Made by a program: the position numbers and the translations under genes. A stretch of 64,000 nucleotides of DNA from Nitrosomonas sp. (GTDB lineage: Bacteria > Pseudomonadota > Gammaproteobacteria > Burkholderiales > Nitrosomonadaceae): NCBI RefSeq assembly GCF_019752095.1, contig NZ_JAIEMO010000009.1:1-64000 (forward strand), written 5' to 3'. The notes beneath the pieces were generated by a model. That model did no database searches. It was not told the origin of the DNA and saw only the letters and a program-made list of their open reading frames with translations. The stretch's first letter is position 1. Each line of letters starts with the position of its first letter. Shown one piece after another: positions 8,108-18,699 of the stretch.

Positions 8108-10243
8108 ATGGATGAAGAACAAAATAATAAACTGCTTCTGATTGATGCTATAGGAAATGCTTCACTTGAAGATGAAGAGCGCGGCGCACTTGCCCCAGGA
8201 CAATGGCGACTCGTTCTGAGTCAAAATAACACTCAACTGCCTTTACTTTATCCAGATCAATCCTGGAATGCTGTTATCTGGCGTTTGGGTGATAATGCAA
8301 TTAATATCAAACTAATGCAGGAAGAAGCTTACCGTTTAATAGGACCAGGTGGGCGGGTAATACTGATTGGCAAACTCAATGCACGTAAGAAGAACAGTGC
8401 AATTAACATAGCAGAATCGCTTGCCGGCAATGTGGAGGTAGTAGAGTTAGATGATGGGCGTTCCATCATCGTGTTTAATAAGCAATCGTTAGCCGAGTCC
8501 GGCTTTTCTACTACCGCGATCAGTAATGCTACTCTTAATGATTCAAATTGTGTTAGATCTATTATCGATCCTAATGATACAAAAGGATATTATGGTTGTA
8601 TTGATTTAATTTCAGAGGAAGGAATTTATGGCTGGCTTCTAAATGGTGAAAACCCAACCGCTTCTATAGCTATTTCAATTTTTTTGAATGGAGAACTAAT
8701 TGGGAATACTTATACAGCAACATTGCGAGAAGATATTTCAAATGTGCTTGAGTATCCTATTAATTGTGGTCTACATTTTAAATGGGCCGAAGCAACATTC
8801 CCTCTATGGATTGAGGAATATGATCTGCAAAATGAAGTAAATTTTACCTTTAGCGTAATTGGCAGCGAATTTTATTTGTCTTATCAAAAGGCAATGCCAA
8901 CGTTTGAAAAATTGCTCAAATGGAGAGCAATGACACAATCGACTCGCACTGATGATAAATTAATAGGTAATGTCGATAATATAAATGGAAAAAAGATCGA
9001 AGGATGGGCGATAAGGCTTGATCGCCAAGATATTGCAGCTAGTGTGCAACTGTTTATTGATGGTCTGCTAATTGAAGAAACTAGAGCATCAAAATATCGA
9101 GCAGATCTACGTGAAGCTAATATTCGTTCAGGATTTGCAGCTTTTGAATTTAATATTCCAAACGAATTTTTTGACGGAACTGACCATAAATTTAATGTGA
9201 TAGAAACAAGCAGTAATACTTGCCTTCCAGGAGTCTCAGAGTTTGCTTTTTATGATCCGGCAATAAGTACTACTCGGATGCAGTATTTCTATGAATCCGT
9301 TCTAATTAGCATCAATATTACACCTTCAGGTATCGAAGAGCTTAAAACCAAGAAAAAGGTTGCCATAATTTGTTCTTATTTTGAGTCTTCTTTCTTTTCA
9401 TCATCACATAAGTATTTGTTTCAAAATCTGCGAGATTGTGGATATTGGATACTTTCAGTACATTCTTTGAGCAGTCAATTTTCAAAATTTGAAAAACCCG
9501 ATGAAGTTGACGGCATTATATTTAAACGAAATTCTGGGTATGATTTTGGATCATGGCTATGTGGTATCTATTACTTGCGAGATCACCTTCCTGAATTAAA
9601 TCAATTAGTTCTAATAAATGATAGTATTTTTGGTCCTTTATATAATCTTAAACCTATTTTTGAAAAAATGGATTCGGAGTATTCAGATTTCTGGGGTTTA
9701 ATTGATAGCTTTCAATCTGGATATCACTTACAAAGTTTCTTTCTTGTATTTAATAATAAAGTCTTATCTTCTTCATTTTTTAACGAGTTTGGGAACTCAT
9801 TTAGCTATTCAGATAATAAAGAGATTGTTATTCAAGAGGGAGAATTATCACTTACAAATAAACTTGTACAAGAAGGATTTATACCTAACGTTGTTTTTAA
9901 ATATGAAGATGTAGGTCGGCATTGGCTTACCAAATGGAAAACTTTAACTAATAAACATACCTCTCGATCGAAAAAAATATCAAATAGTGAGATAACTGAG
10001 TTATTTGAACAATATATTCAAATGGTGTTCGACGGCATTCCCATGAATCCGACGCACTTATTTTGGGATAGTTTAATAGAACTTGGTTTTCCATTTATTA
10101 AACGAGAACTTCTATTTAAGAATCCTATGAATTTGCAAAATCTAAGTTCTGCAAAAAATATCATCCGTAATTGTAAGAGCTATCCTATTGAACATATTGA
10201 TAATGCAAGTAGATTCTTTCCTATTGAAAGAATATATTTGTAA
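8108..10243 (+). CDS. RgpF-type glycosyltransferase with methyltransferase-like N-terminus and two GWA modules
   Basis: 711 residues. Residues ~25-125 resemble the second half of a Rossmann methyltransferase (WNAVIWRL, GPGGRVILIGK) but lack a visible SAM-binding loop, so this part is probably non-catalytic. Residues ~165-240 (EGIYGWLLNG) and ~290-360 (KIEGWAIRLD) are two copies of the accessory module seen in the upstream glycosyltransferases. Residues ~415-690 match the rhamnan-synthesis protein F family: KVAIICSYFE, GYDFGSWLCGIYYL, LINDSIFGPL, WGLIDS, and PTHLFWDSLIE near the end. RgpF proteins add rhamnose or similar sugars in polysaccharide synthesis, which fits the rml genes downstream. 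Base composition is more AT-rich here and in the next two genes than in the rml genes, suggesting separate acquisition. Confidence 0.75.
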   Translation: MDEEQNNKLLLIDAIGNASLEDEERGALAPGQWRLVLSQNNTQLPLLYPDQSWNAVIWRLGDNAINIKLMQEEAYRLIGPGGRVILIGKLNARKKNSAINIAESLAGNVEVVELDDGRSIIVFNKQSLAESGFSTTAISNATLNDSNCVRSIIDPNDTKGYYGCIDLISEEGIYGWLLNGENPTASIAISIFLNGELIGNTYTATLREDISNVLEYPINCGLHFKWAEATFPLWIEEYDLQNEVNFTFSVIGSEFYLSYQKAMPTFEKLLKWRAMTQSTRTDDKLIGNVDNINGKKIEGWAIRLDRQDIAASVQLFIDGLLIEETRASKYRADLREANIRSGFAAFEFNIPNEFFDGTDHKFNVIETSSNTCLPGVSEFAFYDPAISTTRMQYFYESVLISINITPSGIEELKTKKKVAIICSYFESSFFSSSHKYLFQNLRDCGYWILSVHSLSSQFSKFEKPDEVDGIIFKRNSGYDFGSWLCGIYYLRDHLPELNQLVLINDSIFGPLYNLKPIFEKMDSEYSDFWGLIDSFQSGYHLQSFFLVFNNKVLSSSFFNEFGNSFSYSDNKEIVIQEGELSLTNKLVQEGFIPNVVFKYEDVGRHWLTKWKTLTNKHTSRSKKISNSEITELFEQYIQMVFDGIPMNPTHLFWDSLIELGFPFIKRELLFKNPMNLQNLSSAKNIIRNCKSYPIEHIDNASRFFPIERIYL

Positions 10244-10296
10244 CCATCTAAAAGTAATTGAATATTTATATCTAGATTTTTAAAGGAAAATAAATT

Positions 10297-10950
10297 ATGT
10301 ATGTATTTAGCAGCGACTCAGAAAAACATCCAAGCAGCATTTGTATATTGGGATGCCCGCGGGGAGGCACATCAATGGTTTCTGGGGTTTTGAGAATACT
10401 TGATGTGAGCATGGGAGAAAATATCGACTTAGACAATAATGAGGATATTGATTTTCTTACACATAAAGGGAATCGTAAAATTTTTCGTAATAGATCGAAT
10501 GAATACGATCAATATATTAATAACTTACAAAAGTTGATAGAAACTCGTAATAACGCTAATAATCTTTGGGGATGGAAGGATCCTTTATCTGGCTACTATA
10601 TCCAAGATATTTATGAATACCTTCAAAGTCCAATATTTATTTTCATAACTAGAGACCTAGTTGCAATTGCCGAAAGAGAGGCAAAAGAGGAATTTAAAGA
10701 ACAGTCAACTAACGCGGATAGTTATCTGGCATATATAGATAACGCTCTTGAAATCTACAAATTAGAATTGGATTTTATAGTAAGGAATAAACCACCTACT
10801 ATGTTTGTAAGTTACGAAAAATCAATACTTAATCCGACTAACTTTGTTTTGGAACTTATAAAATTTATTAATTATTCTTCAGATGATAATTCTAAAATTG
10901 AAGCGGCATTAAATTATATTAAGCCAGCTCGTGGAACGGCCAAAATTTAA
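10297..10950 (+). CDS. Sulfotransferase-like P-loop protein
   Basis: 217 residues. Near the N-terminus ICILGCPRGGTSMVSG matches the PAPS 5'-phosphosulfate loop of sulfotransferases. WGWKDPLSGYY at ~95 and FIFITRDLVAIAER at ~112 fit the family's later strands and the 3'-phosphate-binding Arg/Ser region. It is shorter than most full sulfotransferases, so it may be a minimal member or only bind nucleotide. An AAAGGA site lies well placed before the ATG. In this cluster the likely substrate is a sugar of the surface glycan, which is inference. Strongly AT-rich. Confidence 0.65.
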   Translation: MYVFSSDSEKHPSSICILGCPRGGTSMVSGVLRILDVSMGENIDLDNNEDIDFLTHKGNRKIFRNRSNEYDQYINNLQKLIETRNNANNLWGWKDPLSGYYIQDIYEYLQSPIFIFITRDLVAIAEREAKEEFKEQSTNADSYLAYIDNALEIYKLELDFIVRNKPPTMFVSYEKSILNPTNFVLELIKFINYSSDDNSKIEAALNYIKPARGTAKI

Positions 10951-10975
10951 TATTCATATCTAACAAAATCATATC

Positions 10976-11530
10976 ATGCAAACTAATAATTTAGATGTAG
11001 CTCATAAGGTTATTTCACTCTTTAAAACTTCACTTGATAAGTTAAACAAATCAGATTTTAATGGCTCCGATGAAGAATGTAATCTGGCAATTTCTCTATT
11101 GGCAAAACAAAACGAAATTTTAGGCAAAGGGCCGATTCCTCTATATGTGGCACTTAGAATAGGCATTCCTAACGTTAATGTCTTATCGCTTCCAGATATT
11201 ATTACGGGTCTATACTATATTAAAGGCATGTTAAATATACACTCTGCCAGATACTTAGAAGCGCGTGAGTATTTCGCAGCAGCTAGTGAATTCGCATATC
11301 GCCGGTTGTTATTAAAGGCGAATCCTATTGACACTTCGGAAGTATATTTTTGGCTAGCTATTTTTCATGAGGCGTTAAGCGCAAGAATGTCTGGTGATGT
11401 GCAAGGTTTGCTATATGCCCGCAGTTTGATTTTTACATATAAGAATACGTCATTTATTCAAGTAAATAAGTCCTTATTAGCTGGATATAGCAACCTCTCA
11501 AAACGTATAGAAAAGGAACTTACGCTTTGA
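10976..11530 (+). CDS. Helical protein of unknown function
   Basis: 184 residues, mostly predicted helix, not recognised. Two stretches (LNKSDFNGSDEECNLAISLLAKQ and the region around HSARYLEAREYFAAASEFA) have the spacing of degenerate TPR-like helical pairs. No signal peptide or membrane segment is visible. No clear ribosome binding site precedes the ATG. The gene lies 26 bases after the sulfotransferase-like gene in the same AT-rich block, so it probably belongs to the surface-glycan cluster, perhaps as a scaffold. That role is only inferred from position. Confidence 0.55.
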   Translation: MQTNNLDVAHKVISLFKTSLDKLNKSDFNGSDEECNLAISLLAKQNEILGKGPIPLYVALRIGIPNVNVLSLPDIITGLYYIKGMLNIHSARYLEAREYFAAASEFAYRRLLLKANPIDTSEVYFWLAIFHEALSARMSGDVQGLLYARSLIFTYKNTSFIQVNKSLLAGYSNLSKRIEKELTL

Positions 11531-11637
11531 TATTTTATATGAACAATCCATTCTTTGAGTACATTTTATAAGATGGCTTCTTTTTTACAAAGATTGAAGT
11601 TCGGGAAGATTTGTCGAGTACATTTAAGGAGAATCAA

Positions 11638-12057
11638 ATGATTGATAAACACAAAACATCAGCATCTTCTGATGTTTCTACCCACGTTAATGACGGAGCA
11701 GATGATTTTCGTGATACTGGGGTTGCGGCTATTAAGTGTGGCGAGTGGCAAAAAGCACTTGAAAATTTGCTAGAGGCGCATCGACGGCGACCCAATGGTC
11801 CTTTCATTCGATTACATCTTGCATGGGTTCTCTTGGAAATGAGTCGTGCTGAAGAAGCGCTTCAGCATTTGGATGCGCTGCTTGCTGAAAATCCGGTTTA
11901 TTCAGACTTGGAGCCATTACTGAGCGAGCTACGTACTCGTGCAAAGAAAGAATTATTAGTCAATTCCACTACATCGACGAAACTCCAGGACACCTCATTA
12001 CCGAAGCCTCCAGACGGTTTTATTTCAAGTCTTAAAAAGTTTTTCACAAAACATTGA
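11638..12057 (+). CDS. Small TPR protein
   Basis: The start is placed at the ATG at 11638, preceded by AAGGAG six bases away, giving 139 residues; an upstream TTG in frame (11611) is less likely. Residues ~30-95 form about two TPR units (DTGVAAIKCGEWQKALENL, then PFIRLHLAWVLLEMSRAEEALQHL). No enzyme domain, signal peptide or membrane helix is visible. TPR proteins hold other proteins together, and the glycosyltransferase at 1878 also has a TPR-like start. A role in assembling the glycan machinery is possible but unproven. Confidence 0.6.
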   Translation: MIDKHKTSASSDVSTHVNDGADDFRDTGVAAIKCGEWQKALENLLEAHRRRPNGPFIRLHLAWVLLEMSRAEEALQHLDALLAENPVYSDLEPLLSELRTRAKKELLVNSTTSTKLQDTSLPKPPDGFISSLKKFFTKH

Positions 12058-12232
12058 GGTCCTCCCAACAAATAAAGCTGATTCGATATTTTGTGTGCGA
12101 ATAAGTGAATGTCGTTAATGATCAGCTTAGTCTTGGTTTTAGTGGGTTCGATAGGGCAATGGCATGATTGCAAAACGGTTATAGAAAATTTTAGACATAA
12201 TGATTAATAGTAGGCTTAATAAAGAAATAAAT

Positions 12233-13120
12233 ATGGGCGCACACTATAAAGGAATTATATTGGCAGGTGGATCTGGTGTCAGATTGCATCCGCTCACTCA
12301 CTCGGTGAGCAAGCAGTTAATGCCTGTTTATGACAAGCCCATGATCTACTACCCGCTTTCAGTGCTCATGCTCGCAGGAATTCGCGAAATTCTGATTATT
12401 ACCACGCCTCATGATTTGCCTCAATTTGAGTCACTGCTTGGTGATGGACAAGACTGGGGAATAAGCATTACTTATACGGTACAGCCCAGCCCTGATGGAT
12501 TGGCACAGGCGTTTATTCTGGGAGAGAAATTTGTTGGCAATGATAATGTGAGCCTTATATTAGGGGATAACATTTTTTATGGTCATGGCATGGGTGAATT
12601 GTTGGCAAATGCGGTGGGTAATGACAAAGGCGCCACTATATTTGGTTATCGTGTCAAAGATCCGGAGCGTTATGGCGTAGTGTCGTTTGATACTGATGGC
12701 GTAGCCACTGATCTGGAAGAAAAACCGGAGAAACCTAAAAGCAACTATGCCGTAACCGGACTTTATTTTTATGATAATGATGTGATTGAAATTGCAAAAA
12801 ACATCAGACCTTCTCCTCGTGGCGAGCTTGAGATTACCGATGTTAATAAGGTTTATCTTGAGCGGGGCGATCTCAAAGTGGAGTTGATGGGGCGTGGATT
12901 TGCCTGGCTGGATACCGGCACTCATGCGTCATTATTATCTGCCGCCAATTACATGCAGGTTATTGAAGAGCGGCAAGGGTTGAAAGTAGCTTGCCCGGAG
13001 GAAATTGCATACCGCAATGGATTCATAAATGCTGAGCAATTGGCGGCACTGGCTTCACCTCTGGAGAAAAATGGCTACGGTCAATACCTAATGGAAATCC
13101 TGCAAGATGAAAATCATTGA
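12233..13120 (+). CDS. rmlA: Glucose-1-phosphate thymidylyltransferase
   Basis: 295 residues from the ATG at 12233; an in-frame ATG at 12200 would add an atypical N-terminal tail. It joins dTTP and glucose-1-phosphate to give dTDP-glucose, the first step to dTDP-L-rhamnose, in the cytoplasm. [16 protein letters not shown] is the nucleotide-binding loop, and [15 protein letters not shown] holds the conserved substrate lysine region. [10 protein letters not shown] supplies the metal-binding Asp, and [12 protein letters not shown] the C-terminal signature. Length and motifs are normal for RmlA. It is the first of four rml genes and overlaps rmlC by 14 bases. Confidence 0.95.
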   Translation: MGAHYKGIILAGGSGVRLHPLTHSVSKQLMPVYDKPMIYYPLSVLMLAGIREILIITTPHDLPQFESLLGDGQDWGISITYTVQPSPDGLAQAFILGEKFVGNDNVSLILGDNIFYGHGMGELLANAVGNDKGATIFGYRVKDPERYGVVSFDTDGVATDLEEKPEKPKSNYAVTGLYFYDNDVIEIAKNIRPSPRGELEITDVNKVYLERGDLKVELMGRGFAWLDTGTHASLLSAANYMQVIEERQGLKVACPEEIAYRNGFINAEQLAALASPLEKNGYGQYLMEILQDENH

Positions 13121-13667
13121 AACCAGACTTCCCGGCGTGGTGGTTTTTGAACCTAAGGTGTTTAGAGATCAACGAGGTTTTTTTGTAGAAACATTTCGTG
13201 AATCGGCATTACTCGAAGCAGCGATTAACGAGACTTTTGTCCAGGATAACCATTCCCGTTCATCCAAAGGTATTTTGCGCGGTCTCCACTATCAGTTATT
13301 TCAACCCCAAGGCAAGCTGGTGCGCGTATCGCGCGGAAAGGTCTTTGATGTCGCCGTTGATGTGAGAAAAGATTCACCCACCTTTGGGCAGTGGTTTGGC
13401 ACTATATTGGACGATGAGAACTTGCGAATGATTTATGTGCCTCCGGGTTATGCGCATGGTTTCGTTGTTTTGTCAGAAGTGGCAGATTTTATCTATCGGT
13501 GCACTAACTATTATCATGCAGAATCCGAGCAAAGTATTGCGTGGAATGATCCTGATATCGGGATCGAATGGCCCGTCAGCGATGTTGCGCTCTCAACCAA
13601 AGATCAATCTGCGCCTAACCTTTCACAACAAGAGCTAGAGAAGTTGCCAAACTACAGTCCAATCTAA
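13107..13667 (+). CDS. rmlC: dTDP-4-dehydrorhamnose 3,5-epimerase
   Basis: 186 residues of the cupin-type RmlC family. It epimerises C3 and C5 of dTDP-4-keto-6-deoxyglucose, the third chemical step of dTDP-L-rhamnose synthesis. The catalytic region [17 protein letters not shown] contains the conserved active-site His, and [15 protein letters not shown] with [17 protein letters not shown] are the usual later motifs. Full length. The start lies inside the end of rmlA, so the two are probably translationally coupled. Confidence 0.95.
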   Translation: MKIIETRLPGVVVFEPKVFRDQRGFFVETFRESALLEAAINETFVQDNHSRSSKGILRGLHYQLFQPQGKLVRVSRGKVFDVAVDVRKDSPTFGQWFGTILDDENLRMIYVPPGYAHGFVVLSEVADFIYRCTNYYHAESEQSIAWNDPDIGIEWPVSDVALSTKDQSAPNLSQQELEKLPNYSPI

Positions 13668-13713
13668 GACAATCTCAGTATTACATGAATAATTCCAGGG
13701 AATGAAATCTATT

Positions 13714-14613
13714 ATGACCATATTAATAATAGGTGCAGCAGGTCAATTAGGTACAGAACTTTGTTTGCGCAGCAAAGAGCGTGGCTATAAATTTGTTGGC
13801 GTGGATTACAATGAATTGGATATCACCAATGAATCCAGCACCATGGCCTTTGTTGACCAAGTAAAACCAACCGTTATTATCAACGCCGCCGCTTATACTG
13901 CCGTCGACCGCGCTGAAACTGATATTGCGTCAGCCTTTGCTGTCAATCGAGAGGGTCCACTATATTTGGCAAGGTCCTGTGTGAAGGCTGATATACCGCT
14001 ATTGCACGTTTCCACCGACTATGTGTTTGATGGAGAAAAGTCCACTCCCTATCATGAAACAGATGCCCCGAATCCAGGGGGAGTTTATGGTCAGAGTAAG
14101 CTGGAGGGTGAGACTGCTGTTGCCAATACGCTGGACAAATTCATAACGCTGCGTACAGCCTGGGTGTTTTCAGCCACCGGCCAGAATTTTGTCAGAACCA
14201 TATTGCGCCTTGCTCAACAGCGTGACGAACTGAGTGTGGTTGCTGATCAGACGGGTGCGCCAACTTGGGCAGGCGATATCGCTGAAGTCCTGTTGGAAAT
14301 TGTCGATCGAATACACCAAGGTAAGGCTATTACCTGGGGGTTGTATCATTACACTGGTGTGCCTGTCACTACATGGCACGCTTTTGCCGAAACTATTTGT
14401 CAACAGGCTTTTAATCTAGGCATGCTGAGAAAAAAACCGTTTATCAAACCTATCAGCACCTCTGAATATCCCACCGCTGCCAAGCGTCCGCAGAATTCAG
14501 CGCTGGCATGTGCGCGCATTCAGGAAGAATTACTCATTTCTCAGGCTGACTGGCGAAAAGGGTTAGAACACGTATTAATCCAATGGAAAAAAAACAATGA
14601 ATTATCAACCTAA
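13714..14613 (+). CDS. rmlD: dTDP-4-dehydrorhamnose reductase
   Basis: 299 residues from the ATG at 13714, which has AGGGA upstream and starts right at the Rossmann strand (MTILIIGAAGQLG); an in-frame ATG at 13702 is too close to that site. It reduces dTDP-4-keto-L-rhamnose with NAD(P)H, the last step. STDYVFDG and the catalytic YGQSKLEGE (YxxxK) are present, as is the C-terminal RPQNSALAC substrate segment. It overlaps rmlB by 17 bases. Confidence 0.94.
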   Translation: MTILIIGAAGQLGTELCLRSKERGYKFVGVDYNELDITNESSTMAFVDQVKPTVIINAAAYTAVDRAETDIASAFAVNREGPLYLARSCVKADIPLLHVSTDYVFDGEKSTPYHETDAPNPGGVYGQSKLEGETAVANTLDKFITLRTAWVFSATGQNFVRTILRLAQQRDELSVVADQTGAPTWAGDIAEVLLEIVDRIHQGKAITWGLYHYTGVPVTTWHAFAETICQQAFNLGMLRKKPFIKPISTSEYPTAAKRPQNSALACARIQEELLISQADWRKGLEHVLIQWKKNNELST

Positions 14614-15691
14614 GCATTTATTAGTGACGGGGGGCGCTGGATTTATTGGCAGCAACTTCGTGCATTATTGGTTACGGGAATATCCTGACAGCCAGGTTAC
14701 CGTGCTGGATGCGCTCACCTATGCCGGAAACTTACAAAATCTAAGAAGTATACAAAACAACAAGGCTTACCGTTTTGTGCACGGCGACATCCTTGATACC
14801 GCTTTGGTAGAAAAACTATTGCAAGATGCTTCGATTGATACCCTGGTGCATTTTGCTGCAGAAAGTCATGTGGATCGATCAATCCTCGGCCCAGATGCCT
14901 TCCTTAAAACCAATATTGATGGCACTCATTCACTGCTCAAGGCGGCCAAAAAAATATGGCTAGATGGAGGCAACACGTCCCATCGCTTTCACCATGTTTC
15001 CACGGACGAAGTGTATGGTACGCTCACGCCTGGCGCCCCTGCATTTACTGAGCAGCATCAATATCTGCCTAATTCGCCCTATGCAGCCAGCAAGGCATCT
15101 TCAGATCATATAGTGCGCAGTTACCATCATACTTACGGTCTCAATACTACCATCAGCAACTGTTCGAATAACTACGGCCCCTATCATTTTCCGGAAAAAC
15201 TGATCCCATTAATTATCGTCAATTGTCTCGAAGGCAAACCCTTGCCTATTTATGGCGATGGTAAACAGATTCGAGACTGGCTCTACGTTGAGGATCATTG
15301 TCGTGGTATAGAACGCATTCTCCTGAATGGAAAAGTGGGTGAAGTCTATAATATCGGTGGCAACAATGAATGGACGAATATCGATATTGTTACACTGGTC
15401 TGTCAGCTGATGGACATATACCATCCTCATGGCGCACCCCATACCCAATTAATCACTCATGTCACAGATCGTCCCGGACATGATCGCAGATATGCCATTA
15501 ATGCTGCCAAGATCATGGATCAACTGTCTTACAGGCCAGTGGAAACATTTGAAACCGGTATTCAAAAAACGGTTCAGTGGTATCTCGATAACGAGGACTG
15601 GTGGCGTGGCGTTATGGACAATAGTTACAAAAAGTGGCTGGATACGAATTATTCCGATAAAAAAACCCGGTCAGAAGTCGCGGAGTTTTGA
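14597..15691 (+). CDS. rmlB: dTDP-glucose 4,6-dehydratase
   Basis: 364 residues, an extended short-chain dehydrogenase. It converts dTDP-glucose to the 4-keto-6-deoxy sugar with bound NAD+. Visible are TGGAGFIGSNFV (NAD loop), FAAESHVDRSI, the catalytic STDEVYG with the Asp-Glu pair, YAASKASSDH (YxxxK) and RPGHDRRYAI near the C-terminus. It is the last gene of the rml set (order A-C-D-B) and faces valS tail to tail. No strong terminator is obvious in the 86 bases between them, only a weak TCTCAG/CTGAGA hairpin. Confidence 0.95.
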   Translation: MNYQPKHLLVTGGAGFIGSNFVHYWLREYPDSQVTVLDALTYAGNLQNLRSIQNNKAYRFVHGDILDTALVEKLLQDASIDTLVHFAAESHVDRSILGPDAFLKTNIDGTHSLLKAAKKIWLDGGNTSHRFHHVSTDEVYGTLTPGAPAFTEQHQYLPNSPYAASKASSDHIVRSYHHTYGLNTTISNCSNNYGPYHFPEKLIPLIIVNCLEGKPLPIYGDGKQIRDWLYVEDHCRGIERILLNGKVGEVYNIGGNNEWTNIDIVTLVCQLMDIYHPHGAPHTQLITHVTDRPGHDRRYAINAAKIMDQLSYRPVETFETGIQKTVQWYLDNEDWWRGVMDNSYKKWLDTNYSDKKTRSEVAEF

Positions 15692-15777
15692 AGTAAAGTT
15701 AACTGATAAGGCCTCTTGTTAACTGCTTGCTTGATTGACATTCCATCTCAGAGTATTTTCGATTTTCCTGAGAGAAG

Positions 15778-18540
15778 TTAATTCAGTTTTTGCAATTGTA
15801 AAGTTAGATCATCGAGTTTTTTGTTGAAAGTAACCAGGCGCTCTTTTTCTTGTGCGACAACCTGGTGGGGCGCTTGTTTTACAAAACTGGGATTGGAAAG
15901 TTTAGTTTGTGCCTTGGATACTTCTGCCTGAATGCGGGTAATTTCCTTGGATAGCCGTTCGCGTTCTGCTTCCACATTTATCTCGATTTTCAGCATTAAT
16001 TTGAAATCTCTGACAATTGCCACGGGAGCATCTGCAGTGGGTAATCCATCTGATTGAATTTCTACATTTGATAATTTAGCTAATGCAAGCAAATAGGGCG
16101 AGAAATTTGACAACGTTTGTGAATTACCACTGGCAAGTAGTGGCACCTTGAGTGCGGGTGATAGTTTCATTTCACCGCGTAGGTTACGGCAGGCATTGAT
16201 TATTTCTTTAAGTAATAGAATCTCTTCAATGGATTGTTGATTAGTTTTTGTTGTATCCGCAATCGGATATGGCTGACACATAATGCTATCACCTTGTTTG
16301 TCTGCCAGCGGTGCGACTTTCTGCCATAGTTCCTCGGTAATGAATGGAATGATAGGATGTGCCAGCCGTAGCATGGCTTCCAACACACGGACTAGCGTTC
16401 TGCGTGTTGTTCGTTGTATCGACTCCTGAGGGTTGTTTAATTGCACTTTAGCCAGCTCAACATACCAGTCGCAGTATTCGTCCCAGACCAGCTCGTAGAT
16501 TTCGCGTGCTAAAAGATCAAAACGATACTGGGTAAATGCCAGTTCAATGGCTTGTTCAGCTTGTTGCAATCGACTGATGATCCATTGATCAGCTGCGGAA
16601 TAAGTGAGTGGTGACGTTTCATCCAACCCCGTATCTTTTCCTTCACAATTCATGAGTACAAAGCGTGTGGCATTCCAGAGTTTGTTACAGAAGTTTCGAT
16701 ATCCTTCACAGCGTTGCAGATCGAATTTGATATCTCGTCCGTGCGAAGCCAGACTGGCAAATGTGAAACGCAAAGCATCGGTTCCAAAGGATTGAATCCC
16801 TTCGGGAAAATGTTTTCTGGTATTTTTCTCAATCGACTCGGCTTGTTTGGGATTCATCAGTCCGATGGTGCGCTTTGCGATCAAATCGGGCAGGGTAATG
16901 CCATCGATCAAATCCAGAGGATCCAGTACGTTCCCTTTGGATTTACTCATTTTCTGACCTTCAGCATCGCGAATTAAGCCGGTAATATAAACTTCCTTGA
17001 AAGGCACTTGGTTGGTGAAATGTAACGACATCATCACCATGCGTGCCACCCAAAAGAAAATGATGTCGAACCCTGTAATCAGTACTGAAGTGGGCAGAAA
17101 CGTTTTCAGTTCCGGCGTTTCTTCCGGCCAGCCTAAGGTTGAGAATGGCCAGAGCGCCGATGAAAACCAGGTATCCAGAACATCACCATCTTGTTTTAGA
17201 TTGCTGTTGCCGGAAAGTTTCTGTGCTTCTTCGAGACTATGCGCAACGGTAATGTTGCCATCTTCGTCATACCAGGCCGGAATACGGTGTCCCCACCATA
17301 ATTGGCGCGAAATACACCAATCCTGAATGTTCTCCAGCCATTGGTTGTAAACATGCGTCCAGTTGTCCGGCGTGAACTTAACTTCACCAGCGGCAACAAC
17401 TTCTAATCCTCGCTTGGCCAGACTCTCCATTGCGACATACCATTGATCAGTCAGCATCGGCTCGATGATGGTATTGGTGCGATCGCCTCGTGGGGCCATC
17501 AGTTTGTGAGGTTTGGTTTCAACCAGAAAACCTTGCGCGTCCAGATCGGCAATGATTTTTTTTCTGGCCTCAAAACGATCCATGCCTTGATATTCGGTTG
17601 GAGCCATATCATTGATTTTTGCGTCCAAGGTGAAAATGTTGATCGGTACCAAATGATGTCTTTGCCCAACCAGATAATCGTTAAAGTCGTGAGCCGGAGT
17701 AATTTTTACACAACCGGTACCAAATTCCAGATCGACATAAGAGTCCGCAATAATTGGAATAGTGCGTTCACACAAAGGCAGCCTAAGATGTCGTCCGATT
17801 AGGTGTTGATAACGCGAATCCTCGGGATGCACGGCGACGGCCACATCACCCAGCATGGTTTCTGGGCGGGTAGTGGCGACAATTAAAGCATTCGTTTGTT
17901 CTATTCCAGAACCATCCGTTTGTTCCAATGGATAGCGAATGTGCCACAATGAGCCATTTTCTTCAGTTGCAACGACTTCCAGATCGGATACGGCAGTTTG
18001 CAAAACAGGATCCCAATTCACCAGCCGCTTGCCGCGATAAATCAGTCCTTCACGATATAATCGAACAAATACTTCAGTGACTGCGCGTGATAATGCGTCA
18101 TCCATGGTAAAACGCTCGCGTGTCCAATCACAAGATGTTCCCAAGCGCCGCATTTGCCGGGTGATGGTAGAACCAGATTCTTCTTTCCATTGCCATACCC
18201 GTTCTAAAAATGCTTCCCGGCCCATTTGGCGACGATCGAGATTCTGCTGATCCAGTTGACGCTCAACTACAATCTGCGTGGCAATGCCGGCATGATCAGT
18301 GCCCGGTTGCCATAAAGTACTGTACCCTCGCATGCGGTGATAGCGTGTTAGTGCATCCATTAAGGTGTGCTGGAATGCATGCCCCATGTGTAATGTGCCC
18401 GTAACATTGGGGGGCGGCAGCATGATGCAATAGGCGGAGCGATCTTCAGTGGCAGTAGGTTTGAAATATCCGGCTGATTCCCATTCGGAATACCAAAAAT
18501 TTTCAATATGCTTAGGGTCAAAACTTTTTTCGAGATCCAT
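15778..18540 (-). CDS. valS: Valyl-tRNA synthetase
   Basis: 920 residues, normal for bacterial ValRS. A class I synthetase that charges tRNA-Val. [15 protein letters not shown] at ~42-56 contains the HIGH-type signature (HMGH), and [14 protein letters not shown] at ~530 the KMSKS loop. The editing (CP1) domain lies between them ([28 protein letters not shown]). The final ~65 residues form the coiled-coil arm typical of ValRS. It is followed closely by no other gene on its strand, and holC lies upstream, an arrangement often seen in proteobacteria (pepA-holC-valS). Confidence 0.97.
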   Translation of the reverse strand: MDLEKSFDPKHIENFWYSEWESAGYFKPTATEDRSAYCIMLPPPNVTGTLHMGHAFQHTLMDALTRYHRMRGYSTLWQPGTDHAGIATQIVVERQLDQQNLDRRQMGREAFLERVWQWKEESGSTITRQMRRLGTSCDWTRERFTMDDALSRAVTEVFVRLYREGLIYRGKRLVNWDPVLQTAVSDLEVVATEENGSLWHIRYPLEQTDGSGIEQTNALIVATTRPETMLGDVAVAVHPEDSRYQHLIGRHLRLPLCERTIPIIADSYVDLEFGTGCVKITPAHDFNDYLVGQRHHLVPINIFTLDAKINDMAPTEYQGMDRFEARKKIIADLDAQGFLVETKPHKLMAPRGDRTNTIIEPMLTDQWYVAMESLAKRGLEVVAAGEVKFTPDNWTHVYNQWLENIQDWCISRQLWWGHRIPAWYDEDGNITVAHSLEEAQKLSGNSNLKQDGDVLDTWFSSALWPFSTLGWPEETPELKTFLPTSVLITGFDIIFFWVARMVMMSLHFTNQVPFKEVYITGLIRDAEGQKMSKSKGNVLDPLDLIDGITLPDLIAKRTIGLMNPKQAESIEKNTRKHFPEGIQSFGTDALRFTFASLASHGRDIKFDLQRCEGYRNFCNKLWNATRFVLMNCEGKDTGLDETSPLTYSAADQWIISRLQQAEQAIELAFTQYRFDLLAREIYELVWDEYCDWYVELAKVQLNNPQESIQRTTRRTLVRVLEAMLRLAHPIIPFITEELWQKVAPLADKQGDSIMCQPYPIADTTKTNQQSIEEILLLKEIINACRNLRGEMKLSPALKVPLLASGNSQTLSNFSPYLLALAKLSNVEIQSDGLPTADAPVAIVRDFKLMLKIEINVEAERERLSKEITRIQAEVSKAQTKLSNPSFVKQAPHQVVAQEKERLVTFNKKLDDLTLQLQKLN

Positions 18541-18699
18541 GAAATTTTAAGGGCGTAAGGTAAGTATTGCTAAGAAAATAGCCATTATACTACTGGATGC
18601 CATACCTGCGCGTATGACAAGAGGCGCAAGTTATTTAGATGAGGTCGACATATTTATTGCTGCAGTGGGGTGGATATGGCTAACTACTATTTGCAACGG

